From contig CALYTI010000002.1 of NCBI GenBank assembly GCA_945487035.1, positions 55,479-119,478 of the forward strand: a stretch of 64,000 nt of DNA. The letters are read 5' to 3'. Of the stretch, positions 41,843 through 52,700 are shown piece by piece. A program made the translations under genes and the position numbers. The notes under the pieces were generated by a model. That model did no database searches, was not told the DNA's origin, and saw only the letters and a list, made by a program, of their open reading frames with translations. How positions within the stretch are numbered: the stretch's first letter is position 1; each line of letters begins with the position of its first letter. This DNA is from an uncultured Bacteroidales bacterium (GTDB taxonomy: Bacteria; Bacteroidota; Bacteroidia; Bacteroidales; UBA932).

Positions 41843-42398
41843 CATAGTGAAAGCCGCAGCAGGATTGCTTCTGCTCCTGGGAGGTTTGAGACTTGAAGCC
41901 CAAACCTTTCAGATTGGCATCAATGCGGCTGACCTCGCAAGTCTCGGTACTGTGAGTGCCGAGGCAGGGGTAGCCCTCCAGCGTCATTGGACCCTTGGTG
42001 CAAAAGCCCGCCTGAACCCCTGGACTTTCAATGCCGGTGACCCCGCTGAGCAGTTTCAGAGCAAACATCAGACCTGGTGGACAGGAGCCCGCTATTGGCT
42101 CTGGCACGTATATTCAGGATGGTGGACTTCCTCCGGGCTGCAGTACAGCGAGTTCAATACGGGAGGTATTGACGGACCTCTGACAAGAGAAGGAGATGCC
42201 TGGGGAGCAACCTTGTCTGCCGGCTATTCACTGATGCTTGCCGATCATCTGAATATCGAATTCGGACTTGGCTTCTGGGGCGGATACCAAACCTATACGG
42301 TCTATTCCTGCCCGGTTTGCGGGAAGGTGGTAGATTCCGCAGGCAAGGCATTCTTCCTTCCCAATGAAGCATTATTGTCTCTGATGTATGTATTCTAA
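41832..42398 (+). CDS. DUF3575-like outer-membrane protein of the fimbrial cluster
   Basis: This 188-residue protein has a signal peptide (KAAAGLLLLLGGLRLEAQ) and a beta-barrel-like body (GINAADLASLGTVSAEAGVA, then WTLGAKARLNPW), ending in the aromatic LLSLMYVF typical of outer-membrane strands. DUF3575 proteins are regular members of Bacteroidales fimbrial loci. The start at 41832 gives a clean signal peptide. It overlaps ssb by 11 nt and the next gene by 11 nt. An insertion with two Cys (YSCPVCGK) near the end is unusual for a barrel and could form a disulfide. Confidence 0.75.
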   Translation: MKCSIVKAAAGLLLLLGGLRLEAQTFQIGINAADLASLGTVSAEAGVALQRHWTLGAKARLNPWTFNAGDPAEQFQSKHQTWWTGARYWLWHVYSGWWTSSGLQYSEFNTGGIDGPLTREGDAWGATLSAGYSLMLADHLNIEFGLGFWGGYQTYTVYSCPVCGKVVDSAGKAFFLPNEALLSLMYVF

Positions 42399-44358
42399 AC
42401 ATTTCCATAGGGCTGTTGTGCCGTTGATGCTGATTCTGTTTGCCGTCGGTTGTGCCTCAACCGGGCGTAAGGCCCAGAGGCTGCGCTCCTACGGTGTGAG
42501 GGCAAGTATGTCCCTGCCGGGAGAAGAGACTTCGGTCAGCCTGCCGGACAGTATTCCGGACAGGGATACCCTCGTGGTAACCGACGACAGGACAGGAGCT
42601 CAGGTGCTGATTATGCGTGCTATAAAAGATGAAGATGGTGAAATGGTTGCACACGAACAGCTCGAAGCTGCCTATGTCACTGCCCGGTTCAGGAATGTTG
42701 CCGAAAGGAATGGAAAAGTGACTTTGAAGTTTTGTATCACCGTTCCGCGGCATATGATGGACTCGAAGTGGCAGCTGCGCCTGCAGCCCTCAATGGAAGT
42801 GCTTGGAGATACTCTCAGACTGGAACCTGTGATAATCACGGGCAAGGACTACCGCCGGGCCCAGCTCAGGGGCTATCAGCAGTACGAACGCTGGCTGAAG
42901 GGCATTATCTCGGATACGACAGTCTTTGTCCGGAGGTGGCAGCTTGAGCTGTTTCTGCAAAGGAACCTTCCGGAAGTCTGGGCATTCAGAAATGACAGTT
43001 CCTTGGTTTCGGACGAGGCCTTCCAGTCAGCATTCGGAGTGAGCGAAAAGGAGGCGGTGGAGCATTATACTGACAAGTTCAGGAGGGGCTGGAACCGATG
43101 GCTGATAAGTCGCAAGGACAAGACTTTCAAGCGTTTGGTAAAGGTTCCGATTCAGACGGACGGATTGCGTCTTGATACGGTAATCGTCTCTACGACAGGG
43201 GATTTCCTTTACGAATATGCGCAGGACCTTACTGTGCTGCCCCGTCTGCGAAAGGTGGATGTGCTGCTTTCCGGCAGCATATTCGAGCAGGACAGGCAGG
43301 TCTATACCATACCTGCTTCCGACCCTCTGACCTTCTACATCAGCTCTCTTTCTGCCTTTGTGGACCCGACCGAAAAGTATTTGCTCAAGGTCGTGGAAAG
43401 GAAAGTGTCCGCCAATACCGCGTGCTACATAGACTTCGGCTCGGGAAAGTATGAAGTGGACGAAAACCTTTCTTCGAACAGGGAGGAGATAGGCAGAATC
43501 AAGGATAACCTCAAGGCTCTGATAATGGACAGCAGATTTGATATGGACTCCATAGTGGTCCGCTCTTCTGCAAGTCCGGAGGGCAGCCTTTCTTACAACA
43601 GGGCTCTTTCGGAGAAGCGCTCGGAGAGCATTTCCAGGTATTTTGACGACTGGATGAAGGCTCTTTGCGATTCTTTGGACGCGCAGTCCGGCTTCCTCGT
43701 CGGGGAGGACGGTACCATTGTCAAGCATAGTTTTCATAATTCAATAAGTTTCTGCAGCCGTTCCGACGGGGAAAACTGGAGGATGTTGGATAAACTTGTT
43801 GAGCTGGACAGCGTGATGAGTCCTGCCTGTAAGAATCTTTACCGCCAGTATGCTTTGACGGAAGACCTTGACAGGAGGGAAAAACTTATGCAGAAAGGTA
43901 TTGCGTCATATCGCTATATGCGCGAACACCTTTATCCGAGACTGAGGACAGTGAAGTTCGAGTTCCATCTGCACCGCAAGGGGATGGTCAAGGATACTGT
44001 CCATACAACTGTTCTTGATTCGGTCTATATGGCTGGTGTTCAGGCTATCAGGGACCACGATTATCAGACGGCGGTCACCCTGCTCAGGCCTTACAATGAC
44101 TACAATGCGGCGGTTGCCTTCTGTGCCCTGGGCTATGATGCCTCAGCGATGGAGATTCTGCAGAGGTGCGAACGCAATGACAGGGTGCTCTATATGATGG
44201 CCGTCCTGCATTCCCGCAGAGGAGAGGACAGGGAAGCCGTCCAATGCTACCTGTCCGCCTGTGCCCTGAACCCGGGCTATGTGCACAGAGGCAATCTTGA
44301 CCCTGAAATATCGGTATTGAAAAAGAGATATGAATTGAAATATGATGAACTACAGTAA
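42388..44358 (+). CDS. Large fimbrial-cluster lipoprotein with OmpA-like domain
   Basis: This 656-residue lipoprotein (signal ending LFAVGC) has an N-terminal region like DUF3868 (KWQLRLQPSMEVLGDTLRLE, then PVIITGKDYRRAQ). A middle OmpA-C-like peptidoglycan-binding segment (VRSSASPEGSLSYNRALSEK) follows, and the C-terminus has TPR-like character (DYNAAVAFCALGYDASAMEI, VQCYLSACALNPGYV). Such proteins accompany Mfa/FimA operons and may anchor or assemble the fimbria at the cell wall. It overlaps both neighbours by 11 and 17 nt. Confidence 0.75.
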   Translation: MYSKHFHRAVVPLMLILFAVGCASTGRKAQRLRSYGVRASMSLPGEETSVSLPDSIPDRDTLVVTDDRTGAQVLIMRAIKDEDGEMVAHEQLEAAYVTARFRNVAERNGKVTLKFCITVPRHMMDSKWQLRLQPSMEVLGDTLRLEPVIITGKDYRRAQLRGYQQYERWLKGIISDTTVFVRRWQLELFLQRNLPEVWAFRNDSSLVSDEAFQSAFGVSEKEAVEHYTDKFRRGWNRWLISRKDKTFKRLVKVPIQTDGLRLDTVIVSTTGDFLYEYAQDLTVLPRLRKVDVLLSGSIFEQDRQVYTIPASDPLTFYISSLSAFVDPTEKYLLKVVERKVSANTACYIDFGSGKYEVDENLSSNREEIGRIKDNLKALIMDSRFDMDSIVVRSSASPEGSLSYNRALSEKRSESISRYFDDWMKALCDSLDAQSGFLVGEDGTIVKHSFHNSISFCSRSDGENWRMLDKLVELDSVMSPACKNLYRQYALTEDLDRREKLMQKGIASYRYMREHLYPRLRTVKFEFHLHRKGMVKDTVHTTVLDSVYMAGVQAIRDHDYQTAVTLLRPYNDYNAAVAFCALGYDASAMEILQRCERNDRVLYMMAVLHSRRGEDREAVQCYLSACALNPGYVHRGNLDPEISVLKKRYELKYDELQ

Positions 44359-45298
44359 AACAATATTCCTGGCTTCACTGCTGCTTGCTGCATCCTGTAC
44401 GCAGATGGAGAATGAAAAGGAGCCGTTTCCTGTTGATGAAGTGGCAATGATTACCACCAAAGTAGGCGGTGCTTCCGCATCAGGTGAGGCAGCCGTATCC
44501 AATCTTCAGCTGTTCGTATTCGACAGCGGAGGAAAGTTTGAAATCAAAGGGAGCGGCAGCTCTTCCACCATCGAACTCGGCTGCAGCAAAGGGCGCAAGA
44601 CCGTCTGGGCTCTTGCCGGGGCACCTGAACTTAGCGTTGAAAGTGAAGACGAACTGCTTTCTGCCGCAACAAGGCTGGAAGACAACGCTCCGGGGGCCTT
44701 TGTGATGGCCGGAAGCCGCAGCCTTGAGGTAAGCGGACCGGCAGATGTTGATATTACGGTCAAACGCTATGTAGCCAAGGTCTCATTGGGGCGCATAATC
44801 AACTCGCTGAACGGAGTGCATGCCTCCAAAGAGCTGGTAATCAGAGGAGTATATCTTCTTAACGTAGCCGCAAACACTACTTACGGGATATCCTCGCCAA
44901 CGGAGTGGTACAACAGGATGGCTAAGGAAAGCACCCCCGCGGATGAACTCATTTCCCGGACCGGGCTTTCGGCTGTGGTACCCTCGGGTGGAAGTTGTGA
45001 GCTCGGCTGCGTATTCTATCCCTATCCCAATCCTACTCAGAGCAATGCCAACGGAGGCCTATGGTCCGAAAGGCATACCAAGCTGGTTGTCGAGGCCGGC
45101 ATAGGAGGGGAGATATGCTATTATCCGGTAGTGCTGCCGGTTCTGCAGCGCAACAGGACCTATACCATTTCCGACCTGACATTGACAATGTTCGGTTCGG
45201 ACAGTCCTGATATTCCTATAGACAAGGGTACGGTCGAATTCAACATTCTCGTTGAGGATTGGGAAACAGGCCAGGACCCGCATTCAGAAACCATATGA
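44342..45298 (+). CDS. FimA/Mfa1-like fimbrial subunit 1
   Basis: This 318-residue lipoprotein precursor has signal ILASLLLAASC-like with Cys19. The N-terminal domain has NLQLFVFDSGGKFEI and a KTVWALAGAP strand, and the C-terminal domain has LVVEAGIGGEICYYPVVLPV and a final FNILVEDWETG strand. This is the two-domain transthyretin-like plan of FimA/Mfa1 precursors, whose N-terminal strand is removed outside the cell to allow donor-strand polymerisation. Whether it is the main shaft or a minor subunit is unknown. It overlaps the gene upstream by 17 nt and the next by 4 nt. Confidence 0.8.
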   Translation: MMNYSKTIFLASLLLAASCTQMENEKEPFPVDEVAMITTKVGGASASGEAAVSNLQLFVFDSGGKFEIKGSGSSSTIELGCSKGRKTVWALAGAPELSVESEDELLSAATRLEDNAPGAFVMAGSRSLEVSGPADVDITVKRYVAKVSLGRIINSLNGVHASKELVIRGVYLLNVAANTTYGISSPTEWYNRMAKESTPADELISRTGLSAVVPSGGSCELGCVFYPYPNPTQSNANGGLWSERHTKLVVEAGIGGEICYYPVVLPVLQRNRTYTISDLTLTMFGSDSPDIPIDKGTVEFNILVEDWETGQDPHSETI

Positions 45299-46320
45299 CA
45301 ATGAAGAAATTCTTATTTGTGCTCACGGCCGGCCTTGCCGTGATGGCATCCTGCAGCAAGCAGGAAAATGCTCCCCAGCCTATGGAAAAAGGGGAGAAGG
45401 CAGTACTCAATGTATCAATCAGCGGAGCTCCTCAGGCCAAGGGTGCAAGCTTTGACGAGAACAAGGTGAATTCCCTTCAGGTTTTCGTATTCAGCGGCAA
45501 TGAGCTGGACGCTTACGGCAGCGCCGAAGCAACTAGCCTGACTCTCAATGCCACAACCGGACTGAGGACGGTTTATGCCCTGGTTAACGCTCCGGATTTG
45601 AGCGGCATTGTAAAGAAGGATGCGCTCCTTGCCGGGATTTCCAATCTTTCAGACAATGCTCCCGACAGTTTTGTGATGATAGGTTCCGGTGACTTTACCC
45701 TGTCTTCAAGCAGCAATATCACCATTGAAGTCAACAGGCTGGCTGCCAGGCTTATGCTGCACAAGCTTACCAGAAAGATGAGCTCAGACGGTCTTGCGGC
45801 TCTCGGGGCAGAGAAATTCGAACTTGTGAGAATCTACGCTGCGGATGTGGTGTGCAATACCAATTATGCCAAAAACCTTGACGGACCGTTTGACTGGAAG
45901 AACTCCACTCTGGCGGATTCGTCCATTGCTGCAGCGGACCCTTTCCTTATGAGGAAGCCTTCCTCAAGCGCTGCAATTGCTCAGGGTGCTTCATACGAGG
46001 AGGATATGTGTGTCTATGTTTATCCTAATCCTACTTTGGAGGACAGCGGGAGTGCGCATTGCACCAGACTTGTGGTGGAATGCAAAATCGACGGACAGTA
46101 CTATACCTATCCTGTTTTGATTCCGAAAGTCGAGTCCAACAAATCGTATGAGATCAACAATCTTATCCTCACCCGTCTCGGCAACCGGTCCGATGGGGAC
46201 AATAACATTGATGAAGGTGAGACTGACAAGATAGAATCCTTCGAGATTCCTTTCGGAATTACTGTCAAGGGCTGGGAGACCGTGCTTCTGGGTAATGAGA
46301 AGGGTGTTGTCACCATCTGA
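45295..46320 (+). CDS. FimA/Mfa1-like fimbrial subunit 2
   Basis: This is a 341-residue lipoprotein precursor (AGLAVMASC, Cys20). It has the same plan as the preceding gene, with VNSLQVFVFSGNELDAYG early and CTRLVVECKIDGQYYTYPVL late, so the two are tandem paralogues. The start at 45295 uses an ATGA overlap with the previous stop; ATG at 45301 is an alternative. A charged LTRLGNRSDGDNNIDEGETD loop near the C-terminus is specific to this copy. It overlaps the next gene by 26 nt. Confidence 0.8.
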   Translation: MTMKKFLFVLTAGLAVMASCSKQENAPQPMEKGEKAVLNVSISGAPQAKGASFDENKVNSLQVFVFSGNELDAYGSAEATSLTLNATTGLRTVYALVNAPDLSGIVKKDALLAGISNLSDNAPDSFVMIGSGDFTLSSSSNITIEVNRLAARLMLHKLTRKMSSDGLAALGAEKFELVRIYAADVVCNTNYAKNLDGPFDWKNSTLADSSIAAADPFLMRKPSSSAAIAQGASYEEDMCVYVYPNPTLEDSGSAHCTRLVVECKIDGQYYTYPVLIPKVESNKSYEINNLILTRLGNRSDGDNNIDEGETDKIESFEIPFGITVKGWETVLLGNEKGVVTI

Positions 46321-47356
46321 TATTCTTGTCCGGGTGCTTGCAGTGCTGGCCTTGTCGGCCTGCCTGCGCCCGGAAGAGAAAAGCGGGGAAGTTCAGATAA
46401 GTCTGGTCCTGGATGCCGCGCGCACGCTCAAGACAGTTGAAGGCACGGTGGACGAGGATGGCGTGGCATACTGGTATGTGCTGATTTATGATGCTCAGGG
46501 CAATCTTCTCAAAGAAATGATGGATTTGACGCAAACAAGATACGATATGATTGTTGATGCTTCGCAGTATGCCTGCATTACACTGTACGCTTTTGCCAAC
46601 ATTGACCCGGACAGTCTCTCGGCCGGCTGGTCGGATGAGCAGAGCCTGCTTTCGAACAGTTACGGACTGGAAATGGTTCAGCAGAGCGGACTGCTGCCTA
46701 TGTCCTGCAAACTTCAGACGGCTTTTACCTCGTCAGGAACCGTGAAAATCGCTTTGGAAAGGATGGTCAGCAAAATCTGCCTGAATTCCCTTGCCGTTGA
46801 CTTGAAGGGGGAATTTGAAAACGATGATTTCGTGCAGGGGCCGGTATATCTTCAGAATGTGGTTCCGCAGATGAGACTGGAGCAGTACTTTGCCGGCACA
46901 TCTGATATCGCTGCCGGGCAGGGACATTATCCCTGGTTCTATCACGACAACTGGATGTACTCCAAATTCAATTCGGGCAAATATCAGGGGGAGCATAACG
47001 AAAGCGATGCGCTCGGGCTGCTGGGTGGCGGAACAGTCTTCTACACCTTGCCGAATTTCAGCCGTTCAATGCCAAGCGAAGACCCTGACTGGGCGGACCT
47101 GTGCACCAAACTGGTGGTGGAAGCGGACTATCTGTACAAATATGTGTGGATAGATCTGGATGTATATTACCCTGTCGAAGTGCTCAACCGTCTTAGCGGC
47201 TGTCTCGAACCCAACAATATCTACAATGTGGACATTACCGTCCATTGCCCGGGCTACCTTGACCCCTGGGGTCCGAGAGTAAGTACAGACCCCCAGGTGA
47301 GCTTTTCCCTTGAAGTATATCCCTGGAATAAATGTTCAATACAAGAAACAATATGA
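46295..47356 (+). CDS. Fimbrial minor-subunit-like lipoprotein
   Basis: This is a 353-residue lipoprotein (signal ending LAVLALSAC, Cys23). The body is beta-rich, with YWYVLIYDAQGNLLKEMMDL early and TKLVVEADYLYKYVWIDLDV late, which follows the FimA-like fold pattern but is clearly divergent. Aromatic-rich loops (HYPWFYHDNWMYSKF) may face a ligand. The signal starts unusually (MRRVLSPSDILVRV), with a less basic start than its neighbours. It probably encodes an accessory subunit near the tip. Confidence 0.7.
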   Translation: MRRVLSPSDILVRVLAVLALSACLRPEEKSGEVQISLVLDAARTLKTVEGTVDEDGVAYWYVLIYDAQGNLLKEMMDLTQTRYDMIVDASQYACITLYAFANIDPDSLSAGWSDEQSLLSNSYGLEMVQQSGLLPMSCKLQTAFTSSGTVKIALERMVSKICLNSLAVDLKGEFENDDFVQGPVYLQNVVPQMRLEQYFAGTSDIAAGQGHYPWFYHDNWMYSKFNSGKYQGEHNESDALGLLGGGTVFYTLPNFSRSMPSEDPDWADLCTKLVVEADYLYKYVWIDLDVYYPVEVLNRLSGCLEPNNIYNVDITVHCPGYLDPWGPRVSTDPQVSFSLEVYPWNKCSIQETI

Positions 47357-48186
47357 CAAAGCTTAATCTTTATGCAGCCCCCTTGCTGATTCTGGGGTTT
47401 GCGGCCTCCTGCGCCAAGAGCGTGGAGCCGGAGAATCAGAACCCGAAGGAGATAGTGCTCTGTGTGGGCGGTGATACCATCGATATGCAGGTGCAGACCA
47501 AAACAACTGAGATTACGACTCTCCCTTCGACTCTGTATTATTCGATGACAACGGGAACTATTGGCTCGGAGACCTCAAAGATAGAGTCTGCCAGCGGTAA
47601 TGTGGGCAGCGGAAAGATTGCCACAGGAGTATATCAGAGCCTGACGCCGACTTCCTACAATTACTATGTTTCCAATGCAGCTATAACCTTCTCGGCTTCC
47701 GGTTCAACCATTTCCGCTGCCAATACTACGGATGTAATTGCAGGAAAGGTTACTTCCAATGAGACCAATCCGTCAGTCAAACTTGACCACATTTTTGCCA
47801 GAACCGGAACGCTGACGCTGAATACTCAAGGCGATTATGCTCTGAGCAATGTTTCCTGGAACATTGAATCAAGCAGCGCAGGCACCGGTGGTATTTACAA
47901 TATAGCCAATGGTCGTTGGTCTTCAGTAACTAAGCTCAGTTCCACTGCTATTACCAAAGACTCAGATATGTATCTGGTTCCCGGGGATTATACTTTGTCT
48001 GTTACTTACACTCTATCCAAAGGGGACTGGAATCAAACCTTCAACAAAAAGGCAACCGTAACTCTGGTAGCCGGCAAAGTCAACAATATTACCGGAACCG
48101 CTTCCGGAGGAAATGCCTCCGAGATTTCAATTACCGTTACGCTGACAGAGTGGGGAACCAATAACATAACTGCAACTTTCAGCTGA
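47353..48186 (+). CDS. Fimbrillin-like lipoprotein, Mfa-like
   Basis: This is a 277-residue lipoprotein (LILGFAASC, Cys20) rich in Ser, Thr and Gly. Segments such as TKTTEITTLPSTLYYSMTTG and a final NNITATFS strand recall the Mfa-like fimbrillin family found in Bacteroidales. The start at 47353 forms an ATGA overlap with the previous stop; ATG at 47332 is also in frame. Composition differs from its neighbours: almost no aromatic loops and many Thr residues. It is probably a surface adhesin subunit. Confidence 0.7.
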   Translation: MTKLNLYAAPLLILGFAASCAKSVEPENQNPKEIVLCVGGDTIDMQVQTKTTEITTLPSTLYYSMTTGTIGSETSKIESASGNVGSGKIATGVYQSLTPTSYNYYVSNAAITFSASGSTISAANTTDVIAGKVTSNETNPSVKLDHIFARTGTLTLNTQGDYALSNVSWNIESSSAGTGGIYNIANGRWSSVTKLSSTAITKDSDMYLVPGDYTLSVTYTLSKGDWNQTFNKKATVTLVAGKVNNITGTASGGNASEISITVTLTEWGTNNITATFS

Positions 48187-48187
48187 T

Positions 48188-48994
48188 ATGAAAAGAGTAA
48201 CCCTGCTTTCGCTCGCTGCACTGCTGCATCTTGCAGCCTGTTCTCCCGTAGAGGAAACTGCGGAAGAAGTGGTTACTGTGGATTTCCGGGCGGGAACCAC
48301 CAAGTCGGCTGTAGAGGATGACACTGCAATCCGCTGTCTGGACATCTTCGTTTACAGGTCGGACACAGGTGCGCTTGAAGCCCATATCCGAACCGAAGGC
48401 AAATCTGCCAGCCTTGAACTTCCGAAAGGAGTAGCCCTTGAATGGATTCTGCTTGCAAATGCACCCGAAGGAGCGGATCCCGCCCTATGTTCAAAAATGG
48501 AGGACAATTCTTCCGGCTATCTTGTGATGTCAGGCCGGGGGAGCGGCTCTTTTGCGAAAAGCTCCTCCGTGTCCCTAAAACTGTCCAGGTTGATGTCAAA
48601 AGTGGTGCTGGAGAAACTTACTCCATGCGAAGGATTCAGCAGGGCATATCTTGCTGATGTGGCCGGGACTTGTCCTTACTTTGAAGGGCCGGATACCTCA
48701 AGGGTAAGGTACAATGTTGCCGGAGCGGATATGTCCCTGAGTCCTTTTCTGAAAGCTTGCCTTGTAAGCTCATCCTGCTCCGAAGCAGAGTTCTTCTGCT
48801 ATCCTGACCCTTCCGCAAGGACTGCCCTTGTCATAGAAATGGGTGAAGACAGCTACAGGGCCCTGTTGCCTCCTTTGAAGGGCAATACTACATATATAAT
48901 AAAAGAATTGGTGATAGAAAGCCGCAAGGAACTCTGCATCACCATTCAGATAAACCCTTGGGAAGAGGTGGATTCTTCCTGTACACTGGAATGA
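48188..48994 (+). CDS. Small FimA-like lipoprotein
   Basis: This 268-residue lipoprotein (LLHLAAC, Cys18) keeps the fimbrial pattern (CLDIFVYRSDTGALEAHIRT, WILLANAPEG, then ALVIEMGEDSYRALLPPL and a final INPWEEV strand) but is shorter than the two FimA-like genes. It has several extra cysteines (CPYFEG, SSSCSEAEFFC) that could form disulfides. It begins one base after the previous stop and overlaps the next gene by 4 nt. Confidence 0.7.
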   Translation: MKRVTLLSLAALLHLAACSPVEETAEEVVTVDFRAGTTKSAVEDDTAIRCLDIFVYRSDTGALEAHIRTEGKSASLELPKGVALEWILLANAPEGADPALCSKMEDNSSGYLVMSGRGSGSFAKSSSVSLKLSRLMSKVVLEKLTPCEGFSRAYLADVAGTCPYFEGPDTSRVRYNVAGADMSLSPFLKACLVSSSCSEAEFFCYPDPSARTALVIEMGEDSYRALLPPLKGNTTYIIKELVIESRKELCITIQINPWEEVDSSCTLE

Positions 48995-49785
48995 CAGACA
49001 AAAGTATCATACTGCTGCTTGCCGGCCTGGCCTTGCTGTGCTCCTGTTCCATCAAGGAAGACAGGCGCGAATGCCCCTGCTATCTGGAACTTGTCCCTGA
49101 CGAAAGGATGGAAGCCTGCCCTCAGGGAAGGCTGATGGTATCCGTATTCGAAGGGGAGCGCACGGAGTTTCGTACAGTATTCACTCCCCGTCAGGTGGAT
49201 GAATCGGATTATGGAGAAATCAGTCTCAGAAGGGGTTATGTGGATGTCAATGCCCTTTGGGGAGTATTTCACGGAGTGGTGCGCGGCTTCAACTATATGC
49301 TTCCGGAGGGCAGCCAGATGGACAGCCTCTATGCCAGCACCAGAAGGGGAGTGGATGCTACCGGAGAACTTGCCACTGCCAGTATCTTCGATGCGAAACA
49401 ATTCTGTACCATAGGCATCAAGCTGCTGCCGGAGGGCGTTGCAAGCCCGTTCGACCTCCAGATAAGGGGGGATGTCGCCGGCTTGGACCTGCGAACCCTG
49501 AATCCCGCCCACGGAGCCTTTCAGGCAAGGGCACAGCAGACGGCACCTTCCCGTTTCGCGCTTCGGGTGCCCCGTCAGGATGATGCCTCCCTTATGCTGG
49601 ATTTCCTTCAGGGCGAAAACATACTCTTCAGTTTCGAACTCGGCAGACGCATACTTGAAATGGGTTACGACTGGACCGCAGAAAGCCTTGAAGACATAGA
49701 ATTGGAAATAGATTATGCAAATGCCCGCATTTCCGTCATCGTAGGTGGATGGGAGATGTCCTGGGCCTATTCGATTGAGATATGA
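48991..49785 (+). CDS. FimB/Mfa2-like fimbrial anchor lipoprotein
   Basis: This is a 264-residue lipoprotein (LLLAGLALLCSC; Cys17 or Cys19). The mature start IKEDRRECPCYLELVPDERM is a hallmark of the Mfa2/FimB family, which ends polymerisation and fixes the fimbria in the outer membrane. Later strands (LWGVFHGVVRGFNYMLPEG, ILFSFELGRRILEMGYDW) agree. The start at 48991 uses an ATGA overlap. It resembles in type the protein coupled to nqrF at 6738-7580. Confidence 0.78.
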   Translation: MTDKSIILLLAGLALLCSCSIKEDRRECPCYLELVPDERMEACPQGRLMVSVFEGERTEFRTVFTPRQVDESDYGEISLRRGYVDVNALWGVFHGVVRGFNYMLPEGSQMDSLYASTRRGVDATGELATASIFDAKQFCTIGIKLLPEGVASPFDLQIRGDVAGLDLRTLNPAHGAFQARAQQTAPSRFALRVPRQDDASLMLDFLQGENILFSFELGRRILEMGYDWTAESLEDIELEIDYANARISVIVGGWEMSWAYSIEI

Positions 49786-52700
49786 AAAGAAAATGCTTTA
49801 TACCTGCCCTGATGCTGGTGCTGCAATCCTGCATAGGAATACAGCTGAGCCCGGAATTGGAGGGTGAATCCACCGTAATACTTACTGTCAAGTCAGGTGT
49901 CGAAGGAACTACCAAGTCGCAGTATGCTCCTGACGAAAACCTGATCGGGGACTTGAACCTGTTTGTTTTTGACGGGCAGGGAGTATTGGTGGCGAGCCGC
50001 TTCGAGGACAGCAATCCCGGGAGTATTACAATGGAACTGAAGTCTGCCGTGGATTATTCGGTAAGGGCGGTGGCCAACTGGGGTGAAGAACTGTTCTTTG
50101 CCGATGAGTCGGAACTGCTCGCCTGGAGCATAGACTGGCCTGATTTCCAGATTTACGGGAATATGGTAATGAGCGGAAGCGCCAGCTGCACACCTGTGGG
50201 GTCCAATGTATATGTCTATCTTTCTCTCAGAAGAGTAGCCTCCAAAGTCAGTTTCAGTGTGGATGACAGTGCTCTCGGCGCAGTAAGTATCACTTCCGTC
50301 AAACTCTGTCAGATTCCTGTCTCCACCTGCCCTTTTTCGGAGTCCAACAAAGCATCTCAGGTAAGGGCTGGAGATTCTGCTTCGGAGGCGGACCTTGCCT
50401 TGCTCGACGAGGGTGAAGAAGTGGTATTCTATACTTTGGAGAATATGCAGGGCACTCTGCTTCCCGACAACGATGACCCTTGGTCCAAAGTGCCGGAGAA
50501 GATAAGCGCTGTAAGCGGACTCTGTACCTATGTTGAGGTGCAGGGGCATTTCGACGGGGTCTCAAGCATTTTCAACGGAGATGTGACATACCGGTTTTAT
50601 CTGGGAAGCGACAACTGCTCCAATTTCGATGTGAAACGCAACACCGATTACCATATCACGCTTGTGATGTCCACTGACCTGGATGCGGTTTCCTGGAAAA
50701 TCAGCTCTGATGCCAGCGTTGTTGCGGAGGGGCACGGCTCGGGTTATATTTATGCAGGCAGGCAGAGTTCGCTCTCTTCCCTTTATCTGGGAGAATGCTT
50801 CCAATATGCCGTTGAGCTGGATGACGCTCTGGATGCATATTTCGCCGGAAGTGCCGACGGGGCCCAGCTGCTGCTGTGCGCAGAAGACGGCTCGCTTTGC
50901 AGCGAACTGGAACTCGGCACTCTTTATCAGCAGGATGGGGTATGGATGAGCGATGTGCGCTGCATCGGGATAAGTGATGAGCCTCGCGAAATATGGCTCT
51001 ATGACCCGCAGCGGGGAAGGAAGGTGCAGAAACTGAATACGGGGGTCACAGTGTCAATGCCGCGGGTAGTGATTTCGGACAGCATAAGTCCGAAGCCTGC
51101 AGCCAAGCCGGGCATGTCGCTGATGATAAACGCAATGAACAATGTGACCAATGTCTATTTGACGGATGAACAGGGAAATTCTTTGGGAGGACAATGGTAT
51201 GACAACAGTCTGGTTGATTTGGACAGCTCTCTTCATTCTGATATCGTCTCCTACGATGAAATCGGCTCCGCGGTAAGCGTGAGTATGACCAAGCAGGGAA
51301 AGAAATCATCTTACTACGCACAAATGCAGCTCCAACTGCAATATTCGGGAAGCCCGCTTACATTCGGATACAAACTCTGCGAACTGTGCGCTGGTGGAAC
51401 TGACCATTTGAAAATGACACTGGAAGGTTCCGGAGTAAGCGCTGAACTTCCTATCCATCTTGTGCACTTCCCGATAAAGCTCAACTACAAGGCGTCCACC
51501 CGGGAACTTGTGCTGTCGAACCCTTCCAAACTGCCTCTGGATTTGTCCTATTATGATTTCACCTGGTTCGGACCCGGCTCATACAGCTACGACGGCATTA
51601 CGGAAGACAGTGCGCAGAGCTATTCATATACCAATGGAGGCAATACCTACAAAGCCTACCGTCTGGATTGCGTGAATTTCGAGAACCAGTCCTTCGGCTA
51701 TACCGAGCCTGCCGGCTCAGTAGCTCAAGACGGCACATATCCGCTTTCTTCCAAACTGTTTGACTATTACAATGCCTATGCTCTATTCAACAGGGACAAC
51801 TGTTCCTCTTCGGATGCTTATTCGAGGACATATACAGTCTTCGATGTTGCCCTGAAAGGAAGAACAAGCACCTACCCTTTGGACAACTCCATTCTAAGTA
51901 CCACAACGGGACAGACTGATACGGGTTCCTGCGGCATGCACGGCGGAATTGTGCTTTTCAGCAGGGGAGAGCTGATATGCGCAACTTCGGGGGTCGATGC
52001 CATAGTCGGATGCCCGTCTGTTGCGAGGTCGGGACCCGCAATCATATATTCTCCGGAGATTATCAAAACATCCCTGGCAACTCCGGCCACCTTCTCCTGT
52101 TCGCAAAGCGACTGCACCAGCGGCCCGAATGCGGGTTCTACCCAATATCTCTCGATGGCTCTGTACGGAGGATGCGAATCCGTGGTGGAAATGACTCACA
52201 GTCAGCTGGCAGCCCTGCGCACCTTTCCGAATGGTTGGGGAGACAACTTGTTTATTAAAATAGCTTATTATTGGAAGGGATATGGGGAATATTCTTCATC
52301 CCTGTCCAATCCGGGCAACAATACTTTGTCCTATGTTTACAATCCGACCGGGAGCAATACATCCCTGATTTCCGGTTGCTACGGCAGCGACAAATTCACT
52401 TCCTCGAATTACAGCAGGAACCCGGGACTGATTGCGACCTATACGGCAACACTTGGCAGTAGCGGAAACTCCGTACGGGTGGTGCCGGTACTGGATTTCA
52501 TCAATGAAAGGATTTATACAATGAGCGAAACCGATTCGGAATCAGAGTTCGGACACTCTTCTACTTACAAGCACAGATATCATCCGGCAGACTGTTATAT
52601 AAACGGGACAATAAGGACTACAGCTCCTCAGGCACTGTACAAATGTGTGCTGCCGAAACTGTTTCAGGACCAGATGAAGTATATTAACACCGGGTACGAG

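Noticed and set aside
42154..42408. A short frame opposite the DUF3575-like gene
   Set aside because: It is a shadow of a well-supported signal-peptide-bearing protein.
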